DNA from: a virus
IMG/VR virus record: IMGVR_UViG_3300025846_000019
Location: 1-49,077 of that record
Strand: one strand, 5' to 3'
Length of the DNA stretch: 49,077 nt
Part shown: in pieces, positions 1 to 7,495 of the stretch
How positions within the stretch are numbered: the stretch's first letter is position 1
Layout: each line of letters starts with the position of its first letter
Notes under the pieces: generated by a model
Told to the model about the DNA's origin: nothing
Database searches by the model: none
Seen by the model: only the letters and a program-made list of their open reading frames with translations
Translations under genes and position numbers: made by a program

Positions 1-146
1 TAGGTTGAACGTCAGGTGTAACGGGCATGACAAGCATGACAGGAGTGATAGGAGTGACGGTTTTCCCGCCGAGTTTCGCCCACTCATCGCCCCACGTGAG
101 CGTCATTATTGAAACAGCCTGTTCAAGCAGTTGCTGTGTTTGGTCA
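1..146. repeat. Direct terminal repeat, left copy (circular join)
   Basis: Bases 1-146 match 48932-49077 with one difference: position 20 is A here and position 48951 is G. The holin-like frame continues through the join and ends properly at 48906, so the molecule was circular or circularly permuted when assembled. The overlap is most likely an assembly redundancy; a physical terminal repeat is possible but would normally be identical. Confidence 0.9.
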
Positions 147-412
147 GCCGGAAGATGAAGCCGCTCATCCAATCTCTCGAACGCTTTTTGGAACTTCTCG
201 CTGTTCGTGAAAGCCTTGTACACGTTCTGGACAATCGCTACGATTCCATTAGCGATGTCCTGATTGTTATCAGCCAGCATCTTCACTTGCGTGAGTCTTG
301 CCGTGTGCGCGTTGATAACGGCAGTAACCATAATGGGAGCTAGTGTAGCGATGACGGTGCTGATGAGCGCGACAATTGCTAAAATGATAGGGTTCCAGTC
401 AATAGGGGTCAT
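1..412 (-). CDS. Holin-like membrane protein, start (gene crosses the join)
   Basis: Residues 1-137 of a 145-residue protein whose last 8 codons lie at 48906-48931. The start ATG at 412 follows AAGGAG and overlaps the TGA of the HTH gene (ATGA). Residues about 7-32 form one hydrophobic helix (start MTPIDWNPIILAIVALISTV). A charged helical region follows, with a segment LPADQTQQLLEQAVSIM and an acidic proline-rich tail. One N-terminal helix, this C-terminal helix pattern and a place beside an amidase resemble LL-H-type phage holins. The role is inferred from architecture and neighbours; a tail-anchored accessory lysis protein is the alternative. Confidence 0.6.
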   Translation of the reverse strand, partial: MTPIDWNPIILAIVALISTVIATLAPIMVTAVINAHTARLTQVKMLADNNQDIANGIVAIVQNVYKAFTNSEKFQKAFERLDERLHLPADQTQQLLEQAVSIMTLTWGDEWAKLGGKTVTPITPVMLVMPVTPDVQP

Positions 413-597
413 GATGCGCTCCTTAGGGTCTCGATGTCGATACCCGTTTCTGCACTCGCACGGGTGAGGTTCTTGCGACTCATCCTGTGCCTCCCGCTTT
501 CCCAAGCGGAGTAGGTCGTGAGGCTTACATCAAGTCTGTATGCGGCCTGAAGCATCGTCAGATGCTCAGACTGACGCCATCTTCGTAGGACTTCCAT
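409..597 (-). CDS. Small HTH (XRE/Cro-type) protein
   Basis: A 62-residue protein. Residues about 13-45 fit a helix-turn-helix of the XRE type (LTMLQAAYRLDVSLTTYSAW, then ESGRHRMS). It starts at ATG 597 after GAGGAGG and ends in a TGA overlapping the holin-like start. A DNA-binding regulator in the middle of a lysis module is unusual; it may control late genes or act as a small Cro-like switch. The fold is visible, but the target is unknown. Confidence 0.7.
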   Translation of the reverse strand: MEVLRRWRQSEHLTMLQAAYRLDVSLTTYSAWESGRHRMSRKNLTRASAETGIDIETLRSAS

Positions 598-606
598 CGA
601 ACCTCC

Positions 607-1233
607 TCAGGTAAGGTGTTGCAGTTTATAGGCAAACCAGCGGAGGACATCATAGGTGACCGGCTCGTCCCCCTTGGTCGATAGACCGATAAGACCTTCA
701 TCCGCGCACCACTTCCGCACCATCTCTATCGTGACAGAAGGCGCGAGCATTTCCCTGTCCTTCAGCGTCTTGATGATGGCATCAAACTGGAAGCCAGCAC
801 CCGGGCAGTTAGGTTTATTGATGGGAGTGATTTGATAGTGTCCGACGATATGTGCGCGGTCGAGTGGGATGATGACACCATAGATGCGCTTGACCTCTGC
901 TCTGATGAATGCGATGAGGTCAATGGTCGTTGCTAGTTGCTTGACTGTCAGGACGCCGTGGGTCGTGAGGTAGGCACCCTCGTGCTCGATGCTGATGGTG
1001 TACTTGTTGGCATTGACCTTGCGCGCGACGACAGTGGACAGGGTTGAGTGTCCGTAATAGGCACTGTTCGATACCAAATCGCTTGTCCCGTTGCACCATG
1101 CCGTATCTTCAATGGAGACGAGTTGTACGACCCGTCCGTCCTGTGCCACGACGAAGTGTGCTGAAGCCTGAGCAGCGGGGTTGCACAGCCATGTGACGGC
1201 CCCACCAAAGGAGCCGTCTGTGATGTGGCACAC
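607..1233 (-). CDS. N-acetylmuramoyl-L-alanine amidase (endolysin)
   Basis: Amidase_2-type zinc amidase that cleaves the bond between muramic acid and the peptide in peptidoglycan. Counting from the GTG at 1233, zinc ligand candidates are H3 (CHITDG), H132 (IVGHYQI) and C143 (NCPG), with E83 in SIEHEG. A short C-terminal region follows residue 160. The GTG start is doubtful because it removes the first strand. The same frame continues upstream to an amber at 1311-1309, and those 25 codons encode a normal amidase N-terminus (TNIVQKASPNKDAGRGTWKP) with no ATG, GTG or TTG start. See the 607-1572 entry. Confidence 0.85.
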   Translation of the reverse strand: MCHITDGSFGGAVTWLCNPAAQASAHFVVAQDGRVVQLVSIEDTAWCNGTSDLVSNSAYYGHSTLSTVVARKVNANKYTISIEHEGAYLTTHGVLTVKQLATTIDLIAFIRAEVKRIYGVIIPLDRAHIVGHYQITPINKPNCPGAGFQFDAIIKTLKDREMLAPSVTIEMVRKWCADEGLIGLSTKGDEPVTYDVLRWFAYKLQHLT

Positions 1234-1308
1234 GATGATGTCGGGTTTCCACGTCCCCCGACCGGCGTCCTTATTCGGTGAAGCCTTCTGGACGATGTTC
1301 GTGGGAGC

Positions 1309-1572
1309 CTACTTTGGCGACTCAGGCTCGACGACCGCCTTGATAGCATGTTCCAACTCGAACGCGGCGAGTTCGTCCGTGTACTCCTTGCTGCCGACTG
1401 GGGACACGGAGACGAAGGTTGCGTCATCCTTCTTCTCGACGACCACCTTCGTTGCCGGCTCTTTTGCGACAGCGTTCTTCTCGGCAATCTCGGCTGCGGC
1501 AACCTTCTCAGCCGCGGCTTTTTCCTTCGCTGTTTCTGTCACTACGACGACTTTCTTCTCTGACTCAGACAT
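1309..1572 (-). CDS. Ala/Lys/Glu-rich 87-residue protein, in frame with amidase
   Basis: Starts at ATG 1572 with GAAGGAG eight bases upstream and stops at TAG 1311-1309. Residues 5-50 are alternating Lys/Glu/Ala/Val, probably helical; residues 51-87 are acidic and end VEPESPK. It resembles a linker or anchor rather than an enzyme. The amidase frame follows directly after the amber, so this may be the N-terminal part of a longer endolysin, read separately or by readthrough. Confidence 0.6.
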   Translation of the reverse strand: MSESEKKVVVVTETAKEKAAAEKVAAAEIAEKNAVAKEPATKVVVEKKDDATFVSVSPVGSKEYTDELAAFELEHAIKAVVEPESPK

Positions 1573-1598
1573 TGTGATTCTCCTTCGGCTCATTGAGC

Positions 1599-2144
1599 CT
1601 ACCTGAAATACTGGTTCCACACGGCAGTTGCAATAATACCGAGAATGAAGATGACTGCCCACTGTATCACTCTCCACATCGTTTCTTTCAGCGGCCTGAT
1701 GCGGTCTTTTCGTTCCTGTTCCAATACACTAGCCGTCCCCTTTCGTTCCGCTTCCAACGACTTCGCTGTATTCCTCCGCTCGTTTTCTACTTCGACAATA
1801 GCCTCTTTCTTCTCCCGTTCCTCTGTATCACGGAAAACACTCTGTTGCTTCTGCCATTCCTGCATCTCCCGCCATTGACGCTGACTCTCGATAACAAGTT
1901 CATGGTCGGCCTTGACAGTCTCGGCAAGGGTCTTCATGGCTTCATTCGTCGTTGTCATACTCTGTGCCAGTGACGCAAGGGCCATTTTCAGTTCATTGTT
2001 GGAGACGATTGCTGTCTTCTCCAACTCATTCTTCCATTGCCGGCCCTCTGCCAATGCTCGTTCAGTTGCTAGGTCGCATTCAGGCATCCGCTTCATACAA
2101 CCCTCTACCTTCCCTGCGCCCATGTATGTCTCTTTGTCCGTCAT
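1599..2144 (-). CDS. Coiled-coil protein with C-terminal membrane helix
   Basis: A 181-residue protein starting at ATG 2144 after AAGGGGG. Residues about 25-155 are charged heptad-like helix rich in Glu, Gln and Lys; residues about 160-177 (VIQWAVIFILGIIATAVW) form one membrane segment near the C-terminus. The arrangement recalls XhlA-like or spanin-like lysis accessories, in which a coiled coil is anchored in the membrane beside holin and amidase. I infer a lysis-related role from position; a tail-associated function is possible. Confidence 0.7.
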   Translation of the reverse strand: MTDKETYMGAGKVEGCMKRMPECDLATERALAEGRQWKNELEKTAIVSNNELKMALASLAQSMTTTNEAMKTLAETVKADHELVIESQRQWREMQEWQKQQSVFRDTEEREKKEAIVEVENERRNTAKSLEAERKGTASVLEQERKDRIRPLKETMWRVIQWAVIFILGIIATAVWNQYFR

Positions 2145-2154
2145 CTCAGCCCCC

Positions 2155-2247
2155 TTATAGGTTACAGAGAATCATCACGTCGACCAACGCCACTATGACT
2201 AGTATAGCACATGCCACGACCCTTATCCATTTCGGAAACCTCATCAT
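2155..2247 (-). CDS. 30-residue single-helix membrane peptide
   Basis: Begins at ATG 2247, which overlaps the fibre gene stop (ATGA), after GGAGG. It encodes MMRFPKWIRVVACAILVIVA followed by LVDVMILCNL and ends with TAA at 2157-2155. It is almost entirely one hydrophobic helix with a basic N-terminus. Position and coupling support a real gene; a small holin or antiholin is one possibility. Confidence 0.6.
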   Translation of the reverse strand: MMRFPKWIRVVACAILVIVALVDVMILCNL

Positions 2248-4262
2248 GCCTCCTTAACCTTGCACAACGCCCTGAACTGCTTCCACCAAGGGAAGGAGTG
2301 AATAGCGGTCTTACCCTCAATAACAGGGGGCAGGGTAGAAAGAGAACCAAAGGTAACAGAGAACCAACCCGCACTTACTGGAAGCACTCTTTGCGTCCAA
2401 GTAATGCCATCAAGAGAGGTCGCAACAATAGTAGAATCGGCTGCCACCACTACAAACTGTCCGCCGCCATAAGTGACCCCGCGCCAATTTGCACCCACGG
2501 GAAGATTCCCCGTCACCCACGTGATGCCATCGGGGGAAGAAACGCAGACGGCTGTATTGAGTGCCGTTATGACAAATCTTCCATTGCCGTAGGCACTGGA
2601 GTACCACCCCAAGGTTGCCGGAAGCATCCTACTCGTCCATGTGATGCCGTCCGGCGATGTGATGACAATCGGTCCGCCATTATCCGCAACTACGAACAGT
2701 CCATTACCATAAGTGACTGTGTACCAGTTTGCACTTGCTAAAAGTGTCCTCTGCGTCCAAGTAATACCGTCGGGAGAAGTTGCAGCGATGTTGCCTCCGA
2801 CTGCTATTGCGACGAATACCCCGTTGCCATAGACAACAGAAAGCCACCCAGTATTTACTGGAAGCACTCTTTGCGTCCAAGTGATTCCGTCAGGTGAGGT
2901 TGCGGCAACATTGGTATTGTAAGCCACTGTGACGAATACCCCGTTGCCATAAGCAATACCGCGCCAGTTTGCGCTTATCGGGAGCGTTCTTTGTGTCCAC
3001 GTTATACCATCGGGAGAGGTGGCAATAACATCACTATCCATCGTTGTTGCTACAAACATCCCATTGCCATAGACGACACTGACCCAGTGCGCACTTATCG
3101 GAAGGGTTCTTTGTGTCCATGTGATGCTGTCGGGAGAAGTTGCAGCAATAGTGCTTCCCCAAGCCACGGCAACGAACGTCCCAGAGACTTCGATGCCACA
3201 CTCTACAAAATACCAGTCGCAATAGGGGGTCATAAAGGTGGCAGCACCACGAGGATAGATGTCAATTGTCGCAGAATCATAGATGCGAATGCCAATGTAA
3301 TTGTTCACATCCCCGCCGGTGCATACCAGTTTCATTGTATAAACTGCGCCAGCCCACAAGACGGGGTTTGTCGTGAAGGTGAATGTGTAAATTGTCTGGT
3401 CTGGATTTGGCAAAGTAGAGGCCATTGCTATTGCATTGGAAACGCAGATAACGGTCGCTCCGACAAAAATTGACACGGTCATATCCCCGACTGGAGAACC
3501 TATTTTTGTCAATTTCAATCGTACCTTGTAAATGGCATGAGACAGTTGCGGAGTGAATGTTTGTCCAGTGTCTAACCCTACAGACGAACCCTCCCCATAT
3601 CCATTTTCTGTAGTATTGCTCTCAAATACCGTTCCGCCGACTTCTGCACTTGTTGTCTCAACGTCCGTTGCAGCCGATGACTCCACGCCACTGTCCGTCG
3701 CTTTGACCGTGAACGTGTACTGTGTGCTTGGCGACAAATTGACGAAGGTATAAGTCGTTACTCCTGCCCCGACCGTTGCCCTTAGAACGCCATCCTGATA
3801 ACAGTTGAACCCCGTCTCGTTGTTCGAGTTGTCTGTCCAACTAGTGACAACCTGAACATCGGTTTTGGAGATGGTAACCATATTCGTAGGTGCATTAGGG
3901 GCAACTGTAACCGTGACAGTAGGCGTATTGGTCGAGTACATCGTCGCGGGCGTACTCGCATCAGCCCTCGCACGAATGGAATAGACTCCCGCTGACTTGC
4001 AAGTGACGGTTCTGGAATAGGTTGTATCCGCTACCGCAGGGTCCTGCCAGCCATTATCTGCAACAAGTCCTGTAGAGCCACTGGTGGGTATGTCAATCCA
4101 TGTTCCGTCTCCTTGGTCATACTGCCAATAGAGTATGACGGTCGGCGTACCTCCATTGCCGGAGAGGGTGAAACTCTCCGACATCAGGAACGTCGCGTCA
4201 ACAGCAACTGCTATGTCTGAGTAGGGCGGACTAAGGGAAACGGAGGCGAGGATTTTTGCCAT
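2244..4262 (-). CDS. Tail fibre with FN3 and 40-residue propeller repeats
   Basis: A 672-residue fibre. Residues 1-120 form an Ig-like start and about 121-207 a fibronectin type III domain (SWTDNSNNETGF, YTFTVKATD). About 210-360 is a beta-rich domain, and seven tandem repeats of about 40 residues run from 363 to about 640 with the pattern FVAVAxxxxIAATSPDGITW, then TQR, then YGNG. Such repeats usually fold as beta-propeller blades. The last 30 residues are unrelated. It is probably a virion-surface adhesin for host or mucus binding. The FN3 domain is close to that in the fibre at 4766-6745. Confidence 0.8.
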   Translation of the reverse strand: MAKILASVSLSPPYSDIAVAVDATFLMSESFTLSGNGGTPTVILYWQYDQGDGTWIDIPTSGSTGLVADNGWQDPAVADTTYSRTVTCKSAGVYSIRARADASTPATMYSTNTPTVTVTVAPNAPTNMVTISKTDVQVVTSWTDNSNNETGFNCYQDGVLRATVGAGVTTYTFVNLSPSTQYTFTVKATDSGVESSAATDVETTSAEVGGTVFESNTTENGYGEGSSVGLDTGQTFTPQLSHAIYKVRLKLTKIGSPVGDMTVSIFVGATVICVSNAIAMASTLPNPDQTIYTFTFTTNPVLWAGAVYTMKLVCTGGDVNNYIGIRIYDSATIDIYPRGAATFMTPYCDWYFVECGIEVSGTFVAVAWGSTIAATSPDSITWTQRTLPISAHWVSVVYGNGMFVATTMDSDVIATSPDGITWTQRTLPISANWRGIAYGNGVFVTVAYNTNVAATSPDGITWTQRVLPVNTGWLSVVYGNGVFVAIAVGGNIAATSPDGITWTQRTLLASANWYTVTYGNGLFVVADNGGPIVITSPDGITWTSRMLPATLGWYSSAYGNGRFVITALNTAVCVSSPDGITWVTGNLPVGANWRGVTYGGGQFVVVAADSTIVATSLDGITWTQRVLPVSAGWFSVTFGSLSTLPPVIEGKTAIHSFPWWKQFRALCKVKEA
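2343..3176 (-). repeat. Seven tandem 120-bp repeats in the fibre gene
   Basis: Seven in-frame units of about 120 bases, each encoding a 40-residue blade with a conserved SPDGITWTQR core and YGNG end. The plus strand repeats variants of 'ccgttgccataagc' and 'tttgcgtccaagt'. Units are diverged but alignable, so recombination between them could change fibre length. Confidence 0.85.
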
Positions 4263-4266
4263 TGTA

Positions 4267-4749
4267 TTATGACTTTATCGGTTTCGCTGCCTTGACTGTT
4301 GCCTTCTGCGTCACAGTCATCACACCCTTTGCCACTGCTACATCAAGCATGGGGTCTGACCACAGACCGTTGTTGTAGTTCTTCTGGATGATAGTCATGT
4401 CTCCAGCGGTCACATTCTTGGGGTCTGCGACAGGAAGAGCAAGGATGTTGTTGAACTCTGCGGCAGCCGCAATCCGCTCTTCAGGAGAGATGACCACGGG
4501 AGCGGGTGTGTTGATGATGGTCTCAATGGCCGTGATAGCCTCTGCTTCTGAGAGTGCGGGGTCGATATTGTGAATACCCCGCATCGCAGCCAAGTTCTCG
4601 ACCGCCTGACAGACATCACCGTTGACCTCGATGATGTGCGTGAATGAGTCGACAGCGGGAAAGTGTGCCCTGATTTTGGCAGGGTCAGCGACCTCACCGT
4701 TGGGGAACATGTACGTCTTGTTGCCAGTGAACTTCTCTAACTTGAGCAT
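4267..4749 (-). CDS. Conserved tail-region protein, unknown function
   Basis: About 160 residues. The second ATG (4749) is chosen because it sits at a better distance from AAGGAGG than the ATG at 4752. The N-terminus MLKLEKFTGNKTYMFPNGEV and the phrase HIIEVNGDVCQAVENLA look like a family often found beside phage tail fibres. Residues 120-160 are Ala/Lys-rich. It lies between two fibre genes, so a fibre assembly or baseplate role is likely; no enzyme motif is visible. Confidence 0.7.
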   Translation of the reverse strand: MLKLEKFTGNKTYMFPNGEVADPAKIRAHFPAVDSFTHIIEVNGDVCQAVENLAAMRGIHNIDPALSEAEAITAIETIINTPAPVVISPEERIAAAAEFNNILALPVADPKNVTAGDMTIIQKNYNNGLWSDPMLDVAVAKGVMTVTQKATVKAAKPIKS

Positions 4750-4765
4750 CATTCCTCCTTAGGTT

Positions 4766-6745
4766 TTATGCAGTATAGACATCAACAACATTATAGTAGG
4801 TCGCCCCACTTCCTCCACCAAAGAGAGCGAAACTACCTACGGTAGTTGCCGCATTGTTCCCCCGCCCCACAGAAAGAGCCGTAGGTGTAGAGCGCGTCAA
4901 AGACGTATCATAGGCATCGACAACCGTACTGTTGGAGCCTCCTCCTCCGAAGAGTGCATACGTTCCAACGGTAGTGGCCTTCAGGACAGTTCGTGCTACA
5001 GAAAGTGCTGTCGGCGTAGAACGCGTCAGTGAAGCATCATAAGCATCAACAACCGCACTGACAGCACCGGAATATCCTCCTCCGAAGAGTGCGTAGTTCC
5101 CAACGGCGGTGGCTGCAGGGGATTGACGCGCCACAGAAAGAACGGTAGGTGTAGTACGAGTCAAAGACGCATCGTAGGCGTCAACAACAGCACTGATGGC
5201 ACTTCCCACCCCACCGCCAAAGAGTGCATAGTTGCCAACACTGGTAGCAGCGAGGTACTGTCGCGTCGCAGAGAGAACAGTTGGCGTAGTACGGGTCAAT
5301 GAAGTGTCATAGGCATCGACGGTATCAACCCAAGAACTAGCGATATTCCCGCCGCCAAACAGAGCATAGTTCCCAACGATAGCAGCAGCAAGTCGAAACC
5401 GTGCCACAGAGAGAGCGGTTGGGGTCGAACGGGTCAAAGAAGTGTCATAAGCATCAACGACCGCACTGGCACTAGGAGTCATCCCGCCACCGAAGAGTGC
5501 ATAGTTGCCGATGGTAGCGGCAGCAAGTTCGTAACGACCTAAAGAAAGTGCTGTAGGTGTAGAATGAGTAAGCGAAGTATCATAAGCGTCAACGATGTCA
5601 CTGGTAGGAACCCCAACACCGCCACCGAAGAGTGCATAGTTGCCGATGGAGGTCGCTGCCTCATAATATCTTGTACTAGAAAGTGCTGTTGCTGTACCGT
5701 AATAAGACAGAACACCGGGCCAGATTTTCCTCCAAACATCTCCGACGTTATTCTGTATTCCTACCACGTCCTTCCATACGTCTCCTATGTTGATTTTCAG
5801 TGTTCCCGCTGCGAGAGTATTTACTTGTTTCCAGATGTCCCCGATGTTCAGTTGAATCACAGAGTTTGCAATAGTCGCATCAGTCAACTGCGCTTCTGCT
5901 GAATCTCCTGCCCCATTCGTCGCCTTGACTGCAAGGTCATAGGTGACGCCGCCAGACAATCCAATGAATGTGTACGAGGTAGAACCCGCTGCAATCGTTT
6001 CGATGTACACGTCATTCTTGTACATCTTGAACCCTGTCTCATTGTTTGAGTTGTCCGTCCATCCCATGACAATCTGTACGGAGGTCTTACTGTCTTCATG
6101 CGCGTTAGAAGGGGCTGTCGGGGGAAGTAATTCCTTGAATGCCGCCATGACCATTCCCCAGTCATCTGCGGCAATGGTGAATTCCATCGTGACCGCGCCA
6201 GAACCAGCAATGAGTCCGTATTGGATGGCTGCGACATACTGACCCCAATCTTGTGTCGCAAGAGACGTATGCGTTCTTGCTGTTGGGACACTCGCAGCTC
6301 CATCGGCGAGTACCTCCACCATGACATCGCCAGCAACAGCAGGTGTGATAGAGAGTGATGGGTTGAGGGTTGCGCCCGTGTTGCCTACCGCTGAATCAAG
6401 AACAGTTCCGTACCCAGTCTGCGCCTTGAACGTGACGACAGCCCCCCATATTGAGAGTGCTCCGGTATTCGGGATGGAGAGAGTATATGATGTGCCTGTC
6501 GGTGGAGTAAGTAGATACCACAGTTCGGCACTCGCCTCTGGCGATGTCGCGTACTTGCGCGTAATGTCCGCTTGTGTCAGAGTCACGCCGTTATAGGTAG
6601 GCGCACCTCCAGCACGAGCGGTCGCTCCACCGACACCAATGGCAAGGACAAGTACCGTCGCTCCAGCACCACAGGTATAGGCTATGGTCTTCGGGTTGGT
6701 AGTTCCTGCCGTTATAGTTGCTGAGGTATCAAGGGTATGCGCCAT
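4766..6745 (-). CDS. Tail fibre with FN3 and kelch-like repeats
   Basis: A 659-residue fibre. Residues 1-205 are a beta-rich head, 208-290 an FN3 domain (GWTDNSNNETGFKMYKNDVY), and 295-345 a short triplicate IGDIWK / IGDVWK / VGDVWR linker. From about 350 to the end there are seven kelch-like units of about 45 residues (GNYALFGGG, VVDAYDTSLTRSTPTALS). Seven blades would close a propeller. It is probably a receptor-binding fibre. The start ATG lacks a strong ribosome site and follows the upstream stop closely, so it may depend on coupling. Confidence 0.8.
   Translation of the reverse strand: MAHTLDTSATITAGTTNPKTIAYTCGAGATVLVLAIGVGGATARAGGAPTYNGVTLTQADITRKYATSPEASAELWYLLTPPTGTSYTLSIPNTGALSIWGAVVTFKAQTGYGTVLDSAVGNTGATLNPSLSITPAVAGDVMVEVLADGAASVPTARTHTSLATQDWGQYVAAIQYGLIAGSGAVTMEFTIAADDWGMVMAAFKELLPPTAPSNAHEDSKTSVQIVMGWTDNSNNETGFKMYKNDVYIETIAAGSTSYTFIGLSGGVTYDLAVKATNGAGDSAEAQLTDATIANSVIQLNIGDIWKQVNTLAAGTLKINIGDVWKDVVGIQNNVGDVWRKIWPGVLSYYGTATALSSTRYYEAATSIGNYALFGGGVGVPTSDIVDAYDTSLTHSTPTALSLGRYELAAATIGNYALFGGGMTPSASAVVDAYDTSLTRSTPTALSVARFRLAAAIVGNYALFGGGNIASSWVDTVDAYDTSLTRTTPTVLSATRQYLAATSVGNYALFGGGVGSAISAVVDAYDASLTRTTPTVLSVARQSPAATAVGNYALFGGGYSGAVSAVVDAYDASLTRSTPTALSVARTVLKATTVGTYALFGGGGSNSTVVDAYDTSLTRSTPTALSVGRGNNAATTVGSFALFGGGSGATYYNVVDVYTA
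4770..5698 (-). repeat. Seven tandem kelch-like repeats of about 135 bp
   Basis: Each unit encodes the ALFGGG turn, then DAYDTSLTRSTPTALS. The DNA is highly similar between units ('gcatagttgcc', 'cgtcaaagacgtatcata' and variants). The array could expand or contract by recombination and could collapse during short-read assembly. Confidence 0.85.
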
Positions 6746-6748
6746 AGA

Positions 6749-7057
6749 TTACGATATGTACTTCACAAACAAGGACCCTTCTGGCACAGTATTCGCAGCA
6801 GGAGGATTGCCCGTGCCGTAACAGGTAGCAACGACCTCGCCGTTCGCAGCCGTGCCGTGGTCAGCGGTGATGAGTGCGCTGGTCAATGTACCACCGGTAA
6901 ACTCCCCACCAGCCCCGCCATTTACTTTGTGATTGGTCGCGCCATCGCCAATGTAGAGGTCATAAGTATCCGTCTCATACCCCAGTTCTCCAGCGGCCAG
7001 AGTCGGGAGGGTAGCATGTGTTCCACGTTTCAGTTGGAGGTGATTTCCTTCAGCCAT
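6749..7057 (-). CDS. Short tail protein with MTD-like N-terminal fold
   Basis: A 102-residue protein, ATG at 7057 after AGGAGG. Residues 6-43 (LQLKRGTHATLPTLAAGELG, then TDTYDLYIGDGATN) match the N-terminal segment shared by major tropism determinant and many fibre proteins, also present at the start of the 7495-8415 protein. It is probably a small fibre or fibre hub subunit. No reverse transcriptase or variable repeat accompanies it. Confidence 0.7.
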   Translation of the reverse strand: MAEGNHLQLKRGTHATLPTLAAGELGYETDTYDLYIGDGATNHKVNGGAGGEFTGGTLTSALITADHGTAANGEVVATCYGTGNPPAANTVPEGSLFVKYIS

Positions 7058-7066
7058 GATAGCCTC

Positions 7067-7495
7067 CTACTTCTTCTTCGGCTTCTTTACAGTTTTAGGA
7101 ATTGCGTCAACCTGCTTCTGGAGAGCATCACATGTCCGCTGGAGGGTCGCATAGTCATCACGAACCTTAGTCAGTTCTGCCACGACCTCATACTTCCCTG
7201 CCTTGAACCCATCGCGCTCGAGAGCGACCTCATGGACTTGGTTCTCCATCTGGAGGACACGTTCATCAGCAGCCTTGCCCGCTTTCCGCAGTTGCTCGAG
7301 TTCAGGTGAAACAGGAACAGGTTTGGACTTCAATGTCGACAGTTCAGCGGCCATCGCAGCAGCCTGTTCCTGCATCTTCTTGATGCCTTGGTCACGAACA
7401 AACCCCTCCACGTCGCGGAGGCCGATGACCTGTAGCAGTACGTCAATGGAGACGCCCTGATTGACTTCATTCTCGTTCATATCCATGTCCGGCAT
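7067..7495 (-). CDS. Coiled-coil structural protein
   Basis: A 142-residue protein whose ATG overlaps the upstream stop (TAATG). Residues about 35-130 are long amphipathic helix rich in Glu, Lys, Ala and Gln, and the last eight residues are basic (VKKPKKK). It lies between two proteins with MTD-like N-termini, so a fibre chaperone or trimerising connector is plausible. No conserved enzyme motif is seen. Confidence 0.65.
   Translation of the reverse strand: MPDMDMNENEVNQGVSIDVLLQVIGLRDVEGFVRDQGIKKMQEQAAAMAAELSTLKSKPVPVSPELEQLRKAGKAADERVLQMENQVHEVALERDGFKAGKYEVVAELTKVRDDYATLQRTCDALQKQVDAIPKTVKKPKKK

Larger units (their letters stand above)
607..1572 (-). other. Possible split or readthrough endolysin (in-frame amber)
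   Basis: The 87-residue linker and the amidase are one open frame interrupted only by TAG at 1311-1309. Readthrough would give a 321-residue protein with the zinc His at residue 116. A C-to-T change of CAG would create this codon. TAG ends many other genes here (capsid, scaffold, large terminase), so the code is not globally changed. Options are a point mutation, an assembly error, programmed readthrough, or initiation on a non-standard codon after the TAG. Confidence 0.5.

Noticed and set aside
1309-1311. Genome-wide recoding of TAG
   Set aside because: TAG is the proper stop of the capsid, scaffold, large terminase, coiled-coil and other genes, usually followed at once by a ribosome site and a start. 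Only the amidase frame shows a suspicious amber.
1593-2257. Plus-strand frames across the coiled-coil gene
   Set aside because: They are shadows of minus-strand genes, rich in Ser, Arg and Cys with no ribosome site. The same applies to other long plus-strand frames, such as 19039-20109 and 15780-16616.
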